64,000 nucleotides of DNA, taken from the NCBI RefSeq assembly GCF_036026595.1, contig NZ_JARZFX010000003.1, positions 1 through 64,000 of the forward strand, written 5' to 3'. The translations under genes and the position numbers were made by a program. Each line of letters opens with the position of its first letter. Position 1 is the stretch's first letter. Below the pieces are notes generated by a model, which saw nothing but the letters and a program-made list of their open reading frames with translations, made no database searches and was not told the DNA's origin. This document shows positions 26,879 through 36,121 of the stretch, piece by piece. This DNA comes from Virgibacillus_P tibetensis. GTDB lineage: Bacteria > Bacillota > Bacilli > Bacillales > Amphibacillaceae.

Positions 26879-27928
26879 TTGGACCATAATGATTTGTATG
26901 ATGTAACCATAATTGGTGGAGGACCTGCTGGATTGTATTCAGCTTTCTATAGTGGACTACGAGAAATGAAAACAAAAATTATCGAATACCAACCCACTCT
27001 TGGTGGGAAGGTTCATGTATATCCGGAGAAAATGATCTGGGATATTGGTGGACAGCCTCCAATATCAGGGGCAAGGTTTATAGAACAAATTGTTGACCAG
27101 GGCATAACTTTTAATCCGAGCGTTGTATTAAATGAAAAAGTGGATGCTATCACTAAAAATGAGAATGATATCTTTGAATTACGCCTGGCATCCGGAGCGG
27201 TTCACTTTTCCAAAACTGTTATTGTTGCTGTTGGAAGTGGAATTCTTAACCCGCAAAAATTGGAAATTGAAGGCGCTGAAAGATTTGAGATTTCCAATCT
27301 GAATTATACCGTGAAGGCGTTAAAAAGCTTCCAAGATAAAACAGTAGTTATATCTGGTGGAGGAAATTCCGCCATAGACTGGGCAAATGAACTGAGACCT
27401 ATTGCCAAAGATGTAATTATTATCTGCAGAAAAGACAGCTTCACTTGCCATGAAGCCCTAGCTACCCAATTAAAAAACAGTTCGGTTGTCTGTTTGTTCA
27501 ATACCCAGATAACCAAACTGATTGCAAGTAAAGACCATGAGCAAATTGAGAAAGTGCAGCTTACGAATCTGGAGTCAGGGGTGGTATCCTATTTACCGCT
27601 TGATGAGATGATTGTGAATCATGGCTATGACCGGGATACTTCCTTACTTAAAAATAGTGATTTAAATATACAAATCGAAGACAATTATTTTGTAGCTGGG
27701 AATGCGAACAGCGAATCGTCGGTGTCTGGTCTTTATGCTGCAGGTGATATTTTAGCACATGAAGGAAAACTAAATTTAATTGCAGGTGCTTTCCAGGATG
27801 CGGCAAATGCTGTCAACAAAGCCAAACAATTTATCGATCCGGATGCTAATAAAGTAGGTATGGTTTCTTCGCATAATGACGTATTTAAGAAGCGAAACAG
27901 AGAAATTGTTAAACAAATGATGAAATAG
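26879..27928 (+). CDS. ycgT: Ferredoxin/flavodoxin-NADP+ reductase (YcgT-like)
   Basis: 349 residues, TTG start nine bases after GAGGAG. FAD-binding GGGPAGLYSAFYSGLRE at the N-terminus, NADP-binding ISGGGNSAIDWANEL near residue 158, and GLYAAGDILAHEGKLNLIAG near the C-terminus: the thioredoxin-reductase-like FNR type of Bacillus without a CxxC. It passes NADPH electrons to ferredoxin or flavodoxin. The Fur box fits YcgT, the iron-regulated paralog in B. subtilis, better than YumC. A perfect terminator follows. Confidence 0.9.
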   Translation: MDHNDLYDVTIIGGGPAGLYSAFYSGLREMKTKIIEYQPTLGGKVHVYPEKMIWDIGGQPPISGARFIEQIVDQGITFNPSVVLNEKVDAITKNENDIFELRLASGAVHFSKTVIVAVGSGILNPQKLEIEGAERFEISNLNYTVKALKSFQDKTVVISGGGNSAIDWANELRPIAKDVIIICRKDSFTCHEALATQLKNSSVVCLFNTQITKLIASKDHEQIEKVQLTNLESGVVSYLPLDEMIVNHGYDRDTSLLKNSDLNIQIEDNYFVAGNANSESSVSGLYAAGDILAHEGKLNLIAGAFQDAANAVNKAKQFIDPDANKVGMVSSHNDVFKKRNREIVKQMMK

Positions 27929-27929
27929 A

Positions 27930-27976
27930 AAACTCAAAGACCCTTTCACATAAATTGTGAAGGGGTCTTTGAGTTT
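27930..27976. terminator. Strong bidirectional terminator
   Basis: A perfect stem of 21 bp apart from the loop (AAACTCAAAGACCCTTTCAC on the left arm) between the reductase and the convergent gene at 27984. Confidence 0.92.
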
Positions 27977-27983
27977 ACATTGT

Positions 27984-29138
27984 TTAATCTAAAATAAGAA
28001 GATCATAAGAAAACAGCGCCTCATTCATTCCAATTATCTCTTCCAAACCGTTAATTTCAATCGTATCTAATTTTTCACCAGATTCAACGTTATACGATAC
28101 CAATCCAGCATCAACAGTATCACCTGTATTATTATAATAAACATAGAGTTTTTCATCTTTCCAATCAACCTGGACAAAGTCCCCGTGGCGGGCAGTATCT
28201 TCAATCATGAAACTTTCTTCCGTTTCACCTGACTCTATATCTGTTGCATAAACCAGACCAGTTCCATCAATATAATAAAATGTGTTCCCATACAGATAAC
28301 CACTTTTTTTCGTATCATAGGGTAATGCCTCGTAATGTTCTTCTTCTGACATGAAATCTACGATAGAGTAATCAGTTACTTTCTTTGTCTCCAGATTTAA
28401 TTCCATTAACTGAATTGATGTTTTATCTTCCTGATAGGACTCCTCCAGATAATATATATTGTTTTCTAAAACATGTATATTACTAACGGGGGTGGCCATA
28501 TTGATTGTCTCCCAAGTCATAATTTGACGTGTGTCAGCATGGTTCGAAAGTTCTGTCTGTGATAGTGTGAATTCCTTAGACTCCAGATCTTCTCTGTGCA
28601 CCGTATAAATAGTAGTATCATCATTTCCCCTGGATTCAATATAAAAAGGTAATACATCTTCTTTCAATTCGTTATCATGGTGCCAATAGATATCGGATTG
28701 ATATGTTTCACCATCGTCCCCCATACCGCTGTTAAATATAGAAAAAAATGATTGACTGCTATTAAGTTTGCCAACATAGTCACCTGTATATTGGACTTTT
28801 CCCCTGTCTTCTTCTTCCAATTGACTTGTAAACATATAGTTCTTCGTTTCGTCCTGAAAAAAAACACTATTGTCTGAATAGCCCAGTCGACCTAATTCAA
28901 GTCCTTCTGTTTCCATTGCATGCGTCTCCCCCTGATGGTCGATGAAAACAACAAATCCTTTTCTGTTTTTTGAATCCATTGTGGTGGAATAATATACAAC
29001 TGCTGCTTGGTCATCTAAGAATCCTGCATCATTTATCGATTGAAGGGTATTCGCACTGGGAAAAAAGTTATAAACAACTGCGCTTGAAACAATTAGCATT
29101 AGTAAACCGATACTGGCAATAATTATTTTTCTTTTCAT
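27984..29138 (-). CDS. Membrane-anchored beta-propeller-like protein, unknown
   Basis: 384 residues. One N-terminal helix (about 5-25), no lipobox; the rest is predicted outside and made of repeated beta units with short acidic loops (AVVYYSTTMDSKNRKGFVVF, VSNIHVLENNIYYLEESYQE, GTGLVYATDIESGETEESFM). The alternating strand/acidic-turn pattern suggests a propeller. No family recognised. It lies about 100 bp downstream of the secreted papain-like gene on the same strand and may share its transcript. Confidence 0.72.
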   Translation of the reverse strand: MKRKIIIASIGLLMLIVSSAVVYNFFPSANTLQSINDAGFLDDQAAVVYYSTTMDSKNRKGFVVFIDHQGETHAMETEGLELGRLGYSDNSVFFQDETKNYMFTSQLEEEDRGKVQYTGDYVGKLNSSQSFFSIFNSGMGDDGETYQSDIYWHHDNELKEDVLPFYIESRGNDDTTIYTVHREDLESKEFTLSQTELSNHADTRQIMTWETINMATPVSNIHVLENNIYYLEESYQEDKTSIQLMELNLETKKVTDYSIVDFMSEEEHYEALPYDTKKSGYLYGNTFYYIDGTGLVYATDIESGETEESFMIEDTARHGDFVQVDWKDEKLYVYYNNTGDTVDAGLVSYNVESGEKLDTIEINGLEEIIGMNEALFSYDLLILD

Positions 29139-29236
29139 AATAGGTTCCTTTCCACAGAGGAAATGTCATTATACGAATTTTAAATGTTGAGTATCCAGCC
29201 CCGCCACTGAAATTTATGAAATCATCCAGAGAACAG

Positions 29237-29980
29237 TCAACTAATTACGCGGTAGGTGACTGTATAGCCTGAATCCCGAATATCTTTAGGGTAAACACCA
29301 CCCCCAAGATTTACATCAATATCTATCCCTGCCTTTAGTTTAAATGCACTCCATAATAGTTTCGAACAATTCTTTGCACCATAATGGCCTGTCAGACGGT
29401 TTGTTGCGAAATTATAAGAATAACTGTCACCAGTTCTGCTGCGAGCCCAATCAGCCGCTGCATTTCTATTAGCTGTACTTGTATTTACATATTGCACAAC
29501 CGCATTCCTTTCAACATTGCGGTCTCTATAATTAATATATCTGACGCCTGTACTGGGAATAGATTCTGCGATGGTTGTTGTCGTATAATAAATTCCATTA
29601 TGTCCATGCTGAATCCCAAGTGTCGAGGATGGTGTGTAGAAAATATCGCCTTTTCTTGAAGCAATAGGAAGTTTGTAATTTCCGGAGCTTCCACCGTTAA
29701 TTGCATTTTGTTCTGCTTGTTCTATTTCATCGGCTTTCAGCTGAGCGTTTAATTCTTCCAATAACTCATTAGAGGCCTCTATTTCTGATTTCCCAATTGC
29801 CTTTGCATAGATTGCAACAGTTTCTTCAACTTCTTCCAAGGTAATACCAGGTTGTAATTTAACAAGCTCAGTTACGTTTTTATCCAAGCTCGTACTGCTT
29901 GCACTGATGCTGATACCATTAGCGAATACCAACACAACGATCAATACACCCATAAACATTCTTAACATAGACTTCTTCAT
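29237..29980 (-). CDS. Secreted permuted papain-like (YiiX/YycO-type) protein
   Basis: 247 residues. A signal peptide (about 1-28, ends SISAS) and a helical pro-region are followed by a circularly permuted NlpC/P60-like fold: RKGDIFYTPSS, catalytic His in IQHGHNGIYY, and catalytic Cys in HYGAKNCSKLLWSAF. This order (His before Cys) is the YiiX/YebB arrangement. It should be an exported amidase or peptidase with unknown substrate. It is transcribed divergently from the XRE-TPR regulator, which may control it. Confidence 0.83.
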   Translation of the reverse strand: MKKSMLRMFMGVLIVVLVFANGISISASSTSLDKNVTELVKLQPGITLEEVEETVAIYAKAIGKSEIEASNELLEELNAQLKADEIEQAEQNAINGGSSGNYKLPIASRKGDIFYTPSSTLGIQHGHNGIYYTTTTIAESIPSTGVRYINYRDRNVERNAVVQYVNTSTANRNAAADWARSRTGDSYSYNFATNRLTGHYGAKNCSKLLWSAFKLKAGIDIDVNLGGGVYPKDIRDSGYTVTYRVIS

Positions 29981-30281
29981 TTAGATTTCTCCTCTTTTAT
30001 AAAGATTTTTGTCTATCGATAAGCTTACCTAAGTAAAGATTATCATAAATTATTAAAATATTCCGTGAACATAAAGGAAGGATAGAACGGTCTCAAAAAG
30101 AGTTAGGGGTTGCTTTCTTTCTAAAATAATTTTAAAAAAGAGTTATTATTAGATTCTTAGGAAATATTTCTCGGATAATCTGTTTAAAAGTACTATTTTT
30201 AGTTAACTTTCACAAGTTTAATTGTCAAAATTTTGTTACAATATAATTAGGGAGTTTTCTCAATTTATGAGGAGGAGTCTC

Positions 30282-31562
30282 ATGAATAACAATATAGGAA
30301 ACATTATTAAACTGAAGAGGAAAGAGAAGGGTTTAACACAAGAGGAATTGTCCCAGGAAATATGTACTCCTTCCTACCTTAGCAGAATTGAGAATAATCA
30401 AGTGGTTCCTGATGAATCAATACTTGATTTATTGAGTAAAAAGCTAGGTATTTCCTTAACAAAAAAAGATACACAGGATGCTGATTCAGATGTTAATCGC
30501 AGGCTGGAAGACTGGCATATTAAGTTATTGGAAAGGAAAAATTATCAGGAAAATGTGTATGAACTAAAAAACTTGATTGACCAGACAAATAATGAATCCA
30601 ACACCGTGAAATTTAAGATTATTCATTGCAGATACCTTCTTATGAAAGGGAATATTAAAAAAACCACAGACATCCTCAGGAATCTGGCCTGTATCCTCAA
30701 ACCTGATTACACCCGGAACTATTTCTTGTATGTTAGTGTGCTGATGATTTATCATCACTTAAAAGAGGAATATGATGAGGCGATAAGCGCGGGACTGCCA
30801 CTCGTAAAGAAGAAAGACCTCGAATCTATTGCATCTGATTATGAAATTGGCATGATCTACTATAATCTAGCTTTAAGTTACAGCAAGCAGCACCAAACCG
30901 AAAGATGCATTCACTATTCCAATATCGCTTTGTCTATATTCAAAGATCAGTATTTCCTCGATAGAGCTATAGATTGTCAACTTTTGCTCGGTATTTCCTT
31001 CAACCGATTGGGCTTTTGGGAAGAATCAAAGAATGCCTTCCTGTTATCGGAAAGACTAGTCACTTTCTTACCCGTGGAAAGCCAGGATCATTACACTGGG
31101 ATAATCCAAAATAATATTGGCTATTCATTGGAATGTCAGGGTAAATATAAACTGGCTATCTCCTATTATGAAAAGAGTCTGGAACTAAAAAGGGGAAGTA
31201 AGTTGAATACGTTAATCAACCTTGTCCGTTCCAACTATAATGTGAATGACATGATAAAAGCGAAAGAGTGGCTTTATTTAGCACTTGATATGGTAAACAG
31301 TGACTCCCCAAAGAAATATTCAATTCAACTACAGACATACCACACAATTTTTAAAAAAGAATATACCGACATCGAGGAAATTATAAAGATGCAGCAAACG
31401 TGTACAGATTTTTTCTTGAACACTCAAAACTGGCAGCTTCTATATGAGTATTCGACTCTCTTTGCAACTATTTATGAGAAATATAATCTTTATAAAAGGG
31501 CTAATTCCATGTACAAATTAGCTTTAAAAGCTAATGATAATAAATTTTCCAGGAGGAGATAA
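30282..31562 (+). CDS. XRE-TPR (RRNPP-type) peptide-responsive regulator
   Basis: 426 residues from ATG 30282, seven bases after GAGGAG; an in-frame ATG at 30222 lacks a site. The XRE helix-turn-helix covers about residues 1-60 (IGNIIKLKRKEKGLTQEELS, SYLSRIENNQVVPDE); the rest is tetratricopeptide-type helix pairs (IGMIYYNLALSYSKQHQTER, NNIGYSLECQGKYKLAISYY). This is the PlcR/NprR/Rgg-like architecture of receptors for re-imported signal peptides. The 3' end overlaps the ribosome site of a tiny secreted-peptide gene, as in NprR-NprX. Confidence 0.9.
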   Translation: MNNNIGNIIKLKRKEKGLTQEELSQEICTPSYLSRIENNQVVPDESILDLLSKKLGISLTKKDTQDADSDVNRRLEDWHIKLLERKNYQENVYELKNLIDQTNNESNTVKFKIIHCRYLLMKGNIKKTTDILRNLACILKPDYTRNYFLYVSVLMIYHHLKEEYDEAISAGLPLVKKKDLESIASDYEIGMIYYNLALSYSKQHQTERCIHYSNIALSIFKDQYFLDRAIDCQLLLGISFNRLGFWEESKNAFLLSERLVTFLPVESQDHYTGIIQNNIGYSLECQGKYKLAISYYEKSLELKRGSKLNTLINLVRSNYNVNDMIKAKEWLYLALDMVNSDSPKKYSIQLQTYHTIFKKEYTDIEEIIKMQQTCTDFFLNTQNWQLLYEYSTLFATIYEKYNLYKRANSMYKLALKANDNKFSRRR

Positions 31563-31563
31563 C

Positions 31564-31695
31564 ATGAAAAAAATGCTTTTAACTATGCTGATTACAATGG
31601 GGGTTATTTTCGTTTCTGTGAACCTCACAACAGATGCAGGTTTCGCTGGAAATGAAGACCATCCAGAACCATTCAGTCAGAACGAAACGATTTAA
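31564..31695 (+). CDS. Secreted signal propeptide (NprX/Phr-like)
   Basis: 43 residues, starting one base after the regulator's stop, with its site (AGGAGGAG) inside the regulator's last codons. N-terminus MKKMLLTMLITMGVIFVSVN is a signal peptide with a probable cut after DAGFA; the exported remainder is the acidic stretch GNEDHPEPFSQNETI. Size, export signal and coupling to an XRE-TPR gene are those of RRNPP signalling propeptides; the mature signal would be a short C-terminal oligopeptide. I know of no identical sequence. Confidence 0.82.
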   Translation: MKKMLLTMLITMGVIFVSVNLTTDAGFAGNEDHPEPFSQNETI

Positions 31696-31750
31696 CCGGT
31701 AAATTCCCAAACCAGTAAAATGTTTAAGGGATTTTATTGGAATTAGGAAT

Positions 31751-31774
31751 GGACATAGGACGCCTCCTCTGTCC
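31751..31774 (+). terminator. Hairpin after the propeptide gene
   Basis: GGACATAGGA (31751-31760) / TCCTCTGTCC (31765-31774), one mismatch, loop CGCC; only a weak T tract follows. It lies 55 bp after the propeptide stop. Confidence 0.55.
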
Positions 31775-31867
31775 GTTATTTACCTTCTGTATAAAAGCAG
31801 GTGATTTCAAATTAACGTCGAATAGTTAAACTAAACCTGGATAGCGTCAAATGGAAGGGGGATCTGC

Positions 31868-32149
31868 ATGACAGCAGATAAGGTAAAAGGCTTCATTGGT
31901 CTAGGTGCTACGTTAAGTATAGTTGGGCTTATATTATTATTTTCCAGCATAAGTTTCGGAACGTCACTTGCAGATGGTTGGTTAGTGAGAAATGGTGGTA
32001 TGTCAGACTCTTCGATTTATGAACTTAGAGTAAATAGCTACACAACTAACTTTTTAGCTTTTGGAAGTATCACATTTGCGATTGGACTTTTCACTACTAT
32101 TTGGTCTTCTTATAAATTACTTGCTGATCATAATGAAAATGAAATCTGA
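31868..32149 (+). CDS. Small two-helix membrane protein
   Basis: 93 residues with GAAGGGGG before ATG. Two transmembrane helices (about 8-30 and 60-80) joined by an outside loop SLADGWLVRNGGMSDSSIYE. No family recognised. It has its own terminator; possible cotranscription with the peptide gene depends on the weak hairpin at 31751. Confidence 0.7.
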   Translation: MTADKVKGFIGLGATLSIVGLILLFSSISFGTSLADGWLVRNGGMSDSSIYELRVNSYTTNFLAFGSITFAIGLFTTIWSSYKLLADHNENEI

Positions 32150-32172
32150 CAGGTTATGTTGTGACAGTAGAT

Positions 32173-32206
32173 AAGCACCCTGCCAGCTTAGCAGGGTGCT
32201 TCATTT
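32173..32206 (+). terminator. Terminator after the small membrane gene
   Basis: AAGCACCCTGC (32173-32183) / GCAGGGTGCTT (32191-32201), perfect 11-bp stem, then a T-rich stretch. Confidence 0.88.
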
Positions 32207-32286
32207 AATTACTATATTCTCTTTGTGTCATAAGGTGAATTTCGTACATGTTTAAGGTATTTAGACATGTTTCTATCAATAAAAAA

Positions 32287-33804
32287 TTAACTAAAGGAGA
32301 GCTCTTTTTCTTCTCTTTCTTCTTTACTTAGCCCAAGCGCCTGCTCTGTTGAAGCATGAACTTCGTGCAGGAGCTCTGGATTTTCCATTAATGACACACC
32401 ATAGGAAGGAATCATTTCCTTAATTTTAGGTTCCCATTCCTGCATATGCTGAGGGAAGCATTTATTGATTACCTCAAGCATAACATGCACGGCGGTAGAA
32501 GCACCCGGCGAAGCTCCCAATAATGCTGCAATCGAGCCATCAGCGGCAGTAACCACTTCTGTACCAAATTGAAGTGTTCCTTTACCGCCTGCTTCGGTAT
32601 CTTTTATAACTTGTACACGTTGGCCGGCTGTTACTAAGTCCCAGTCCTCGCTTTTGGCGTTCGGGATAAACTCGCGTAACTCTTCCATGCGTTTTTCTTT
32701 TGATAACATCACCTGCTGGATCAGGTATTTTGTCAAGGGCAGCTCTTTTGCCCCTGCAGCCAACATCGTTAAGACATTGTTCGGTTTTACAGATGTTACT
32801 AAATCAAACATGGATCCAGTTTTTAAGAATTTTGGTGAGAAGCCAGCATATGGTCCAAACAGCAACGATTTTTTATTGTTGATAAATCTTGTGTCAAGAT
32901 GCGGAACAGACATTGGTGGAGCACCAACCTTCGCCTTGCCGTACACTTTAGCATGATGCTGGGATACAACATCCGGTTTATTGCACACCATAAATTGCCC
33001 GCTAACCGGGAATCCTCCAATATGCTTTCCTTCAGGAATACCCGATTTTTGCAGTAAATGCAAGCTTCCTCCTCCGCCTCCGATGAAGACGAATTTAGCA
33101 GTATGGCGTTCCACAGTACCACTACCCAAATTCTTCACTTTCAATTCCCACAAGCCGTCACGAGTACGTTTAATATCATTCACATTATGGTTGTAGTTTA
33201 TATCAATATTCTCACTCTCTATGTGGTCAAACATCTTACGTGTTAAAGCACTAAAATTAACATCCGTTCCGGAGTCGATTTTTGTTGCTGCTATTGGTTC
33301 ACTCGATGCGCGGAGTTGCATAATAAGCGGGATCCATTCCAACAGTTTTTCTGGATCATCGGAAAATTCCATCCCTTGGAATAGAGGATTTTTCGTTAGT
33401 GCTTCAAAACGTTTCTTTAAAAACATTACATTTTGTTCCCCATGTACTAAACTCATATGAGGCAATGGCATGATAAAGTCCTGAGGATTATGTATCAAGT
33501 TGCTGTTTACAAGATAAGCCCAAAACTGCATAGAAACCTGGAACTGTTCATTAATTTTTATAGCTTTACTAATATCTATAGATCCATCCGGCTTTTCGAC
33601 CGAGTAGTTAAGCTCGCACAGTGCCGCATGCCCCGTTCCCGCATTATTCCATTCATTAGAGCTTTCCTCTCCTGCATTTGCAAGCTTCTCAAACACTTTA
33701 ATATTCCACTCCGGTACTAATTCTTTCAAGAGTGTCCCTAACGTTGCACTCATGATTCCTGCACCGATTAAGATGACGTCTGATTTAGTTTCAATGTTGC
33801 TCAT
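32287..33804 (-). CDS. mqo: Malate:quinone oxidoreductase
   Basis: 505 residues from ATG 33804 (GAAAGG site; an ATG three codons upstream is worse placed). FAD motif VILIGAGIMSATLGTLL, then NNAGTGHAALCELNYS, KFVFIGGGGGSLHLLQKSGI, and the C-terminal IAALLGASPGASTAVHVML are diagnostic for Mqo. It oxidises malate to oxaloacetate and reduces quinone at the inner face of the membrane, in the TCA cycle. Monocistronic. Confidence 0.97.
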   Translation of the reverse strand: MSNIETKSDVILIGAGIMSATLGTLLKELVPEWNIKVFEKLANAGEESSNEWNNAGTGHAALCELNYSVEKPDGSIDISKAIKINEQFQVSMQFWAYLVNSNLIHNPQDFIMPLPHMSLVHGEQNVMFLKKRFEALTKNPLFQGMEFSDDPEKLLEWIPLIMQLRASSEPIAATKIDSGTDVNFSALTRKMFDHIESENIDINYNHNVNDIKRTRDGLWELKVKNLGSGTVERHTAKFVFIGGGGGSLHLLQKSGIPEGKHIGGFPVSGQFMVCNKPDVVSQHHAKVYGKAKVGAPPMSVPHLDTRFINNKKSLLFGPYAGFSPKFLKTGSMFDLVTSVKPNNVLTMLAAGAKELPLTKYLIQQVMLSKEKRMEELREFIPNAKSEDWDLVTAGQRVQVIKDTEAGGKGTLQFGTEVVTAADGSIAALLGASPGASTAVHVMLEVINKCFPQHMQEWEPKIKEMIPSYGVSLMENPELLHEVHASTEQALGLSKEEREEKELSFS

Positions 33805-34356
33805 TTTTACCAACCTTTCCCCATAGAAAAGATGCAGGTATCACACCAAAATAAGCGCAATCCAGCCTCACACCACTTCTATCTCCGTTATAAGTTTATC
33901 ATAGTATAATAAAATTATATATAGATGCAGATATCTACTATTATATGATAATTATTGGTTATTTAAAAGGTTAAAAAGACAGTAGTTCATCAAGAAATTG
34001 GTTTGCCGTTAAGCTGTACACCGAGACCCTCTAGACTAGATACCATTATGATCCCTGTTAGCATAAAAAGCGGTTGACCCTACTAAACAATTGCATACTT
34101 GAATAGAGATATTTATGAAGTATTGCCCCCTTCCTTAATAAGGATAAAAGGATAACTATAAATGATTTTTTTTCCTCCTCGATCCGATGGTGCAATTGTA
34201 TGGGTCCTTACAATTAGTTCTTCCACAGATAAGTTCTCATTTTATAAAAGTGTCTAGCAGCTAATTCACTATTTTTCCTCACCATAGTTAGTTGCACACT
34301 CGAAATAATTTTTTTTTTCATATTGATAAGGTATGAGTAAAAAGGAGGTGTTATAG
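33805..34356. other. Intergenic, promoters only
   Basis: About 550 bp between divergent mqo and the DUF1259 gene. AT-rich, no frame with protein character on either strand, no recognisable RNA. Confidence 0.5.
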
Positions 34357-34860
34357 GTGTCAAATAGAGAAAGATTAAGGCATAGAAAGCGAAACATTGA
34401 TGATGTTAGAAAAGCCAGACACAATAGGGCCAAAAGGAAAAAGGAAGTTATGACGGACGATATTGAAAGTATTTGTGAACGCTTTGCCGAAATTTTAGAT
34501 GCAGATTCTGAAGTTACAAATGGGGTTTGTGTCGCTAGTCGGGTTAGGGATCTTGAAGCCAGTATCATGGGTCGTGAAACCAATTCACCACTAGTATTTC
34601 CACAATTTTTTTCATTTGAGAATTTTGATGATGAAGGAAATACCCTCAACTTAGGGGAAACTGTCATTTTGCAACATGAAATTAATCCGTTTGTTGAAAG
34701 GTTAGTAGAACAAAACATTCAATTTACCGCATTTCACAACCATTGGTTATTTGATGATCCAAGATTAATGTATGCTCATTTTCAGTCTATTGAACCCCCA
34801 TTAGAATTTGCACGAAAAACTGCCAAAGCTTTAGAAGTATTAGAGGATTTTAAAAGATAA
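34357..34860 (+). CDS. DUF1259 (LppY/LpqO) domain protein
   Basis: 167 residues, GTG start nine bases after AAGGAGG. A basic N-terminus (RERLRHRKRNIDDVRKARHN) precedes the DUF1259 domain: FENFDDEGNTLNLGETVILQ, IQFTAFHNHWLFDDPRLMYA, and a C-terminal helix. Related single-domain proteins in Firmicutes are uncharacterised; the conserved His cluster (FHNHW) hints at metal binding. No signal peptide, unlike the mycobacterial lipoproteins of this family. Confidence 0.88.
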   Translation: MSNRERLRHRKRNIDDVRKARHNRAKRKKEVMTDDIESICERFAEILDADSEVTNGVCVASRVRDLEASIMGRETNSPLVFPQFFSFENFDDEGNTLNLGETVILQHEINPFVERLVEQNIQFTAFHNHWLFDDPRLMYAHFQSIEPPLEFARKTAKALEVLEDFKR

Positions 34861-34925
34861 CGAGTAGTCTGCTAGTTTTGCCAACTGTATTCTATATGAA
34901 ATGATTGTTAATACTGCCTCAAATG

Positions 34926-34953
34926 AAGGACACTTATTTGGGTGTCCTTTTCC
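34926..34953 (+). terminator. Terminator of the DUF1259 gene
   Basis: AAGGACAC (34926-34933) / GTGTCCTT (34942-34949), then TTTCC. Short but clear. Confidence 0.8.
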
Positions 34954-35144
34954 ACATTAAATTCCCACTCTATTCCTGCACACTGATTTAATCATATACT
35001 ATGTACGATAACATTTTCATCAAATTGATTGGTTTACTGCTCACTACTTTGAGATAATCACTTTTGTTGAAGTCAGAGCTTTTAAAAAGGAAGTGATGCG
35101 AGACCTGATTTACTGTTTCTTCTCCCTTTTTCAATTGCAATGGG

Positions 35145-35173
35145 TTGCCGAAATATTCTTTAGACTTTATAAT
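35145..35173 (+). promoter_or_regulatory. SigA-type promoter of metA
   Basis: TTGCCG (35145-35150), 17-base spacer, TATAAT (35168-35173), ending 39 bp before the start codon. No S-box riboswitch is visible upstream. Confidence 0.7.
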
Positions 35174-35212
35174 AAGATAATTATCTGAAAAGACAAAAAG
35201 GAAGCGATATAA

Positions 35213-36121
35213 TTGCCAATAAATATTCCTAGAGAACTGCCTGCAGGTAAGGCTTTAAAGCAAGAGAAAATTTTTGTGATGGATGAAAATCGAGCCAAAA
35301 CACAGGACATTCGCCCATTAAATATTGTCATTCTGAATTTAATGCCTGAAAAGGAAAAGACAGAGTTACAGCTGTTACGACTATTAGGGAATACCCCTTT
35401 ACAAGTAAATATTACGTTTTTACGTATGGTAACACATGAATCGAAAAATGTAAGTAAATCACATTTAGATACATTCTATTCTACTTTTGATGAAATAAAG
35501 GATCGGCGATTTGATGGTATGATAATTACAGGTGCACCTATTGAGCAGCTGGAATTTGAAGAGGTTACATATTGGGAAGAAATAAAGGAAGTAATGGAAT
35601 GGTCAAAGCAACATGTGACCTCTGTACTGCACATTTGCTGGGGAGCGCAGGCTGCGTTGTATTATCATTATGGGATTGAGAAGCATGCCTTGCCAAAGAA
35701 GTACTTTGGTATATTTCCCCATGATATAACAGATCCCACCATTAAACTTGTCCGTGGGTTTGATGAAATTGTACATGCCCCCCATTCGCGGCATACGACT
35801 GTATCCTATGATGCTGTGAAAAATAATTCAGAGTTAACGTTGCTATCATCTACAGAGGATCGGGAGCCTTTTATCATCTTGTCCAACGACGGGAAGCATG
35901 TTATGATCACTGGCCATCTGGAATATGATGCAACTACACTCGGAGACGAATATACACGGGATTGTGATAAAGGGCTTGATATCGAACTGCCGGAAAATTA
36001 CTACCCGCATAATGATGTGACTAAAAAGCCGCTTAATACGTGGCGCTCTCATACCCATCTGCTCTTTTCCAACTGGCTGAATTATTATGTATACCAGCAG
36101 ACACCTTTTGAATGGAAATAA
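35213..36121 (+). CDS. metA: Homoserine O-acetyltransferase (MetA)
   Basis: 302 residues, TTG start after AAGGAAG. Catalytic Cys142 lies in HICWGAQAAL; His and Glu of the triad are in GHLEYD. The MetA family uses acetyl- or succinyl-CoA according to residue 111; here the loop reads GAPIEQLEFEEV with Glu111, the residue associated with acetyl-CoA use in Bacillus, so the product should be O-acetylhomoserine for methionine synthesis. Monocistronic behind its own promoter. Confidence 0.95.
   Translation: MPINIPRELPAGKALKQEKIFVMDENRAKTQDIRPLNIVILNLMPEKEKTELQLLRLLGNTPLQVNITFLRMVTHESKNVSKSHLDTFYSTFDEIKDRRFDGMIITGAPIEQLEFEEVTYWEEIKEVMEWSKQHVTSVLHICWGAQAALYYHYGIEKHALPKKYFGIFPHDITDPTIKLVRGFDEIVHAPHSRHTTVSYDAVKNNSELTLLSSTEDREPFIILSNDGKHVMITGHLEYDATTLGDEYTRDCDKGLDIELPENYYPHNDVTKKPLNTWRSHTHLLFSNWLNYYVYQQTPFEWK

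Noticed and set aside
34269..34718. 149-codon minus-strand gene
   Set aside because: It is the antisense shadow of the DUF1259 gene, which has the better start site and family motifs.
35000..35212. SAM (S-box) riboswitch or T-box in front of metA
   Set aside because: None of the S-box conserved blocks nor a T-box sequence is present; only a SigA-type promoter can be supported.
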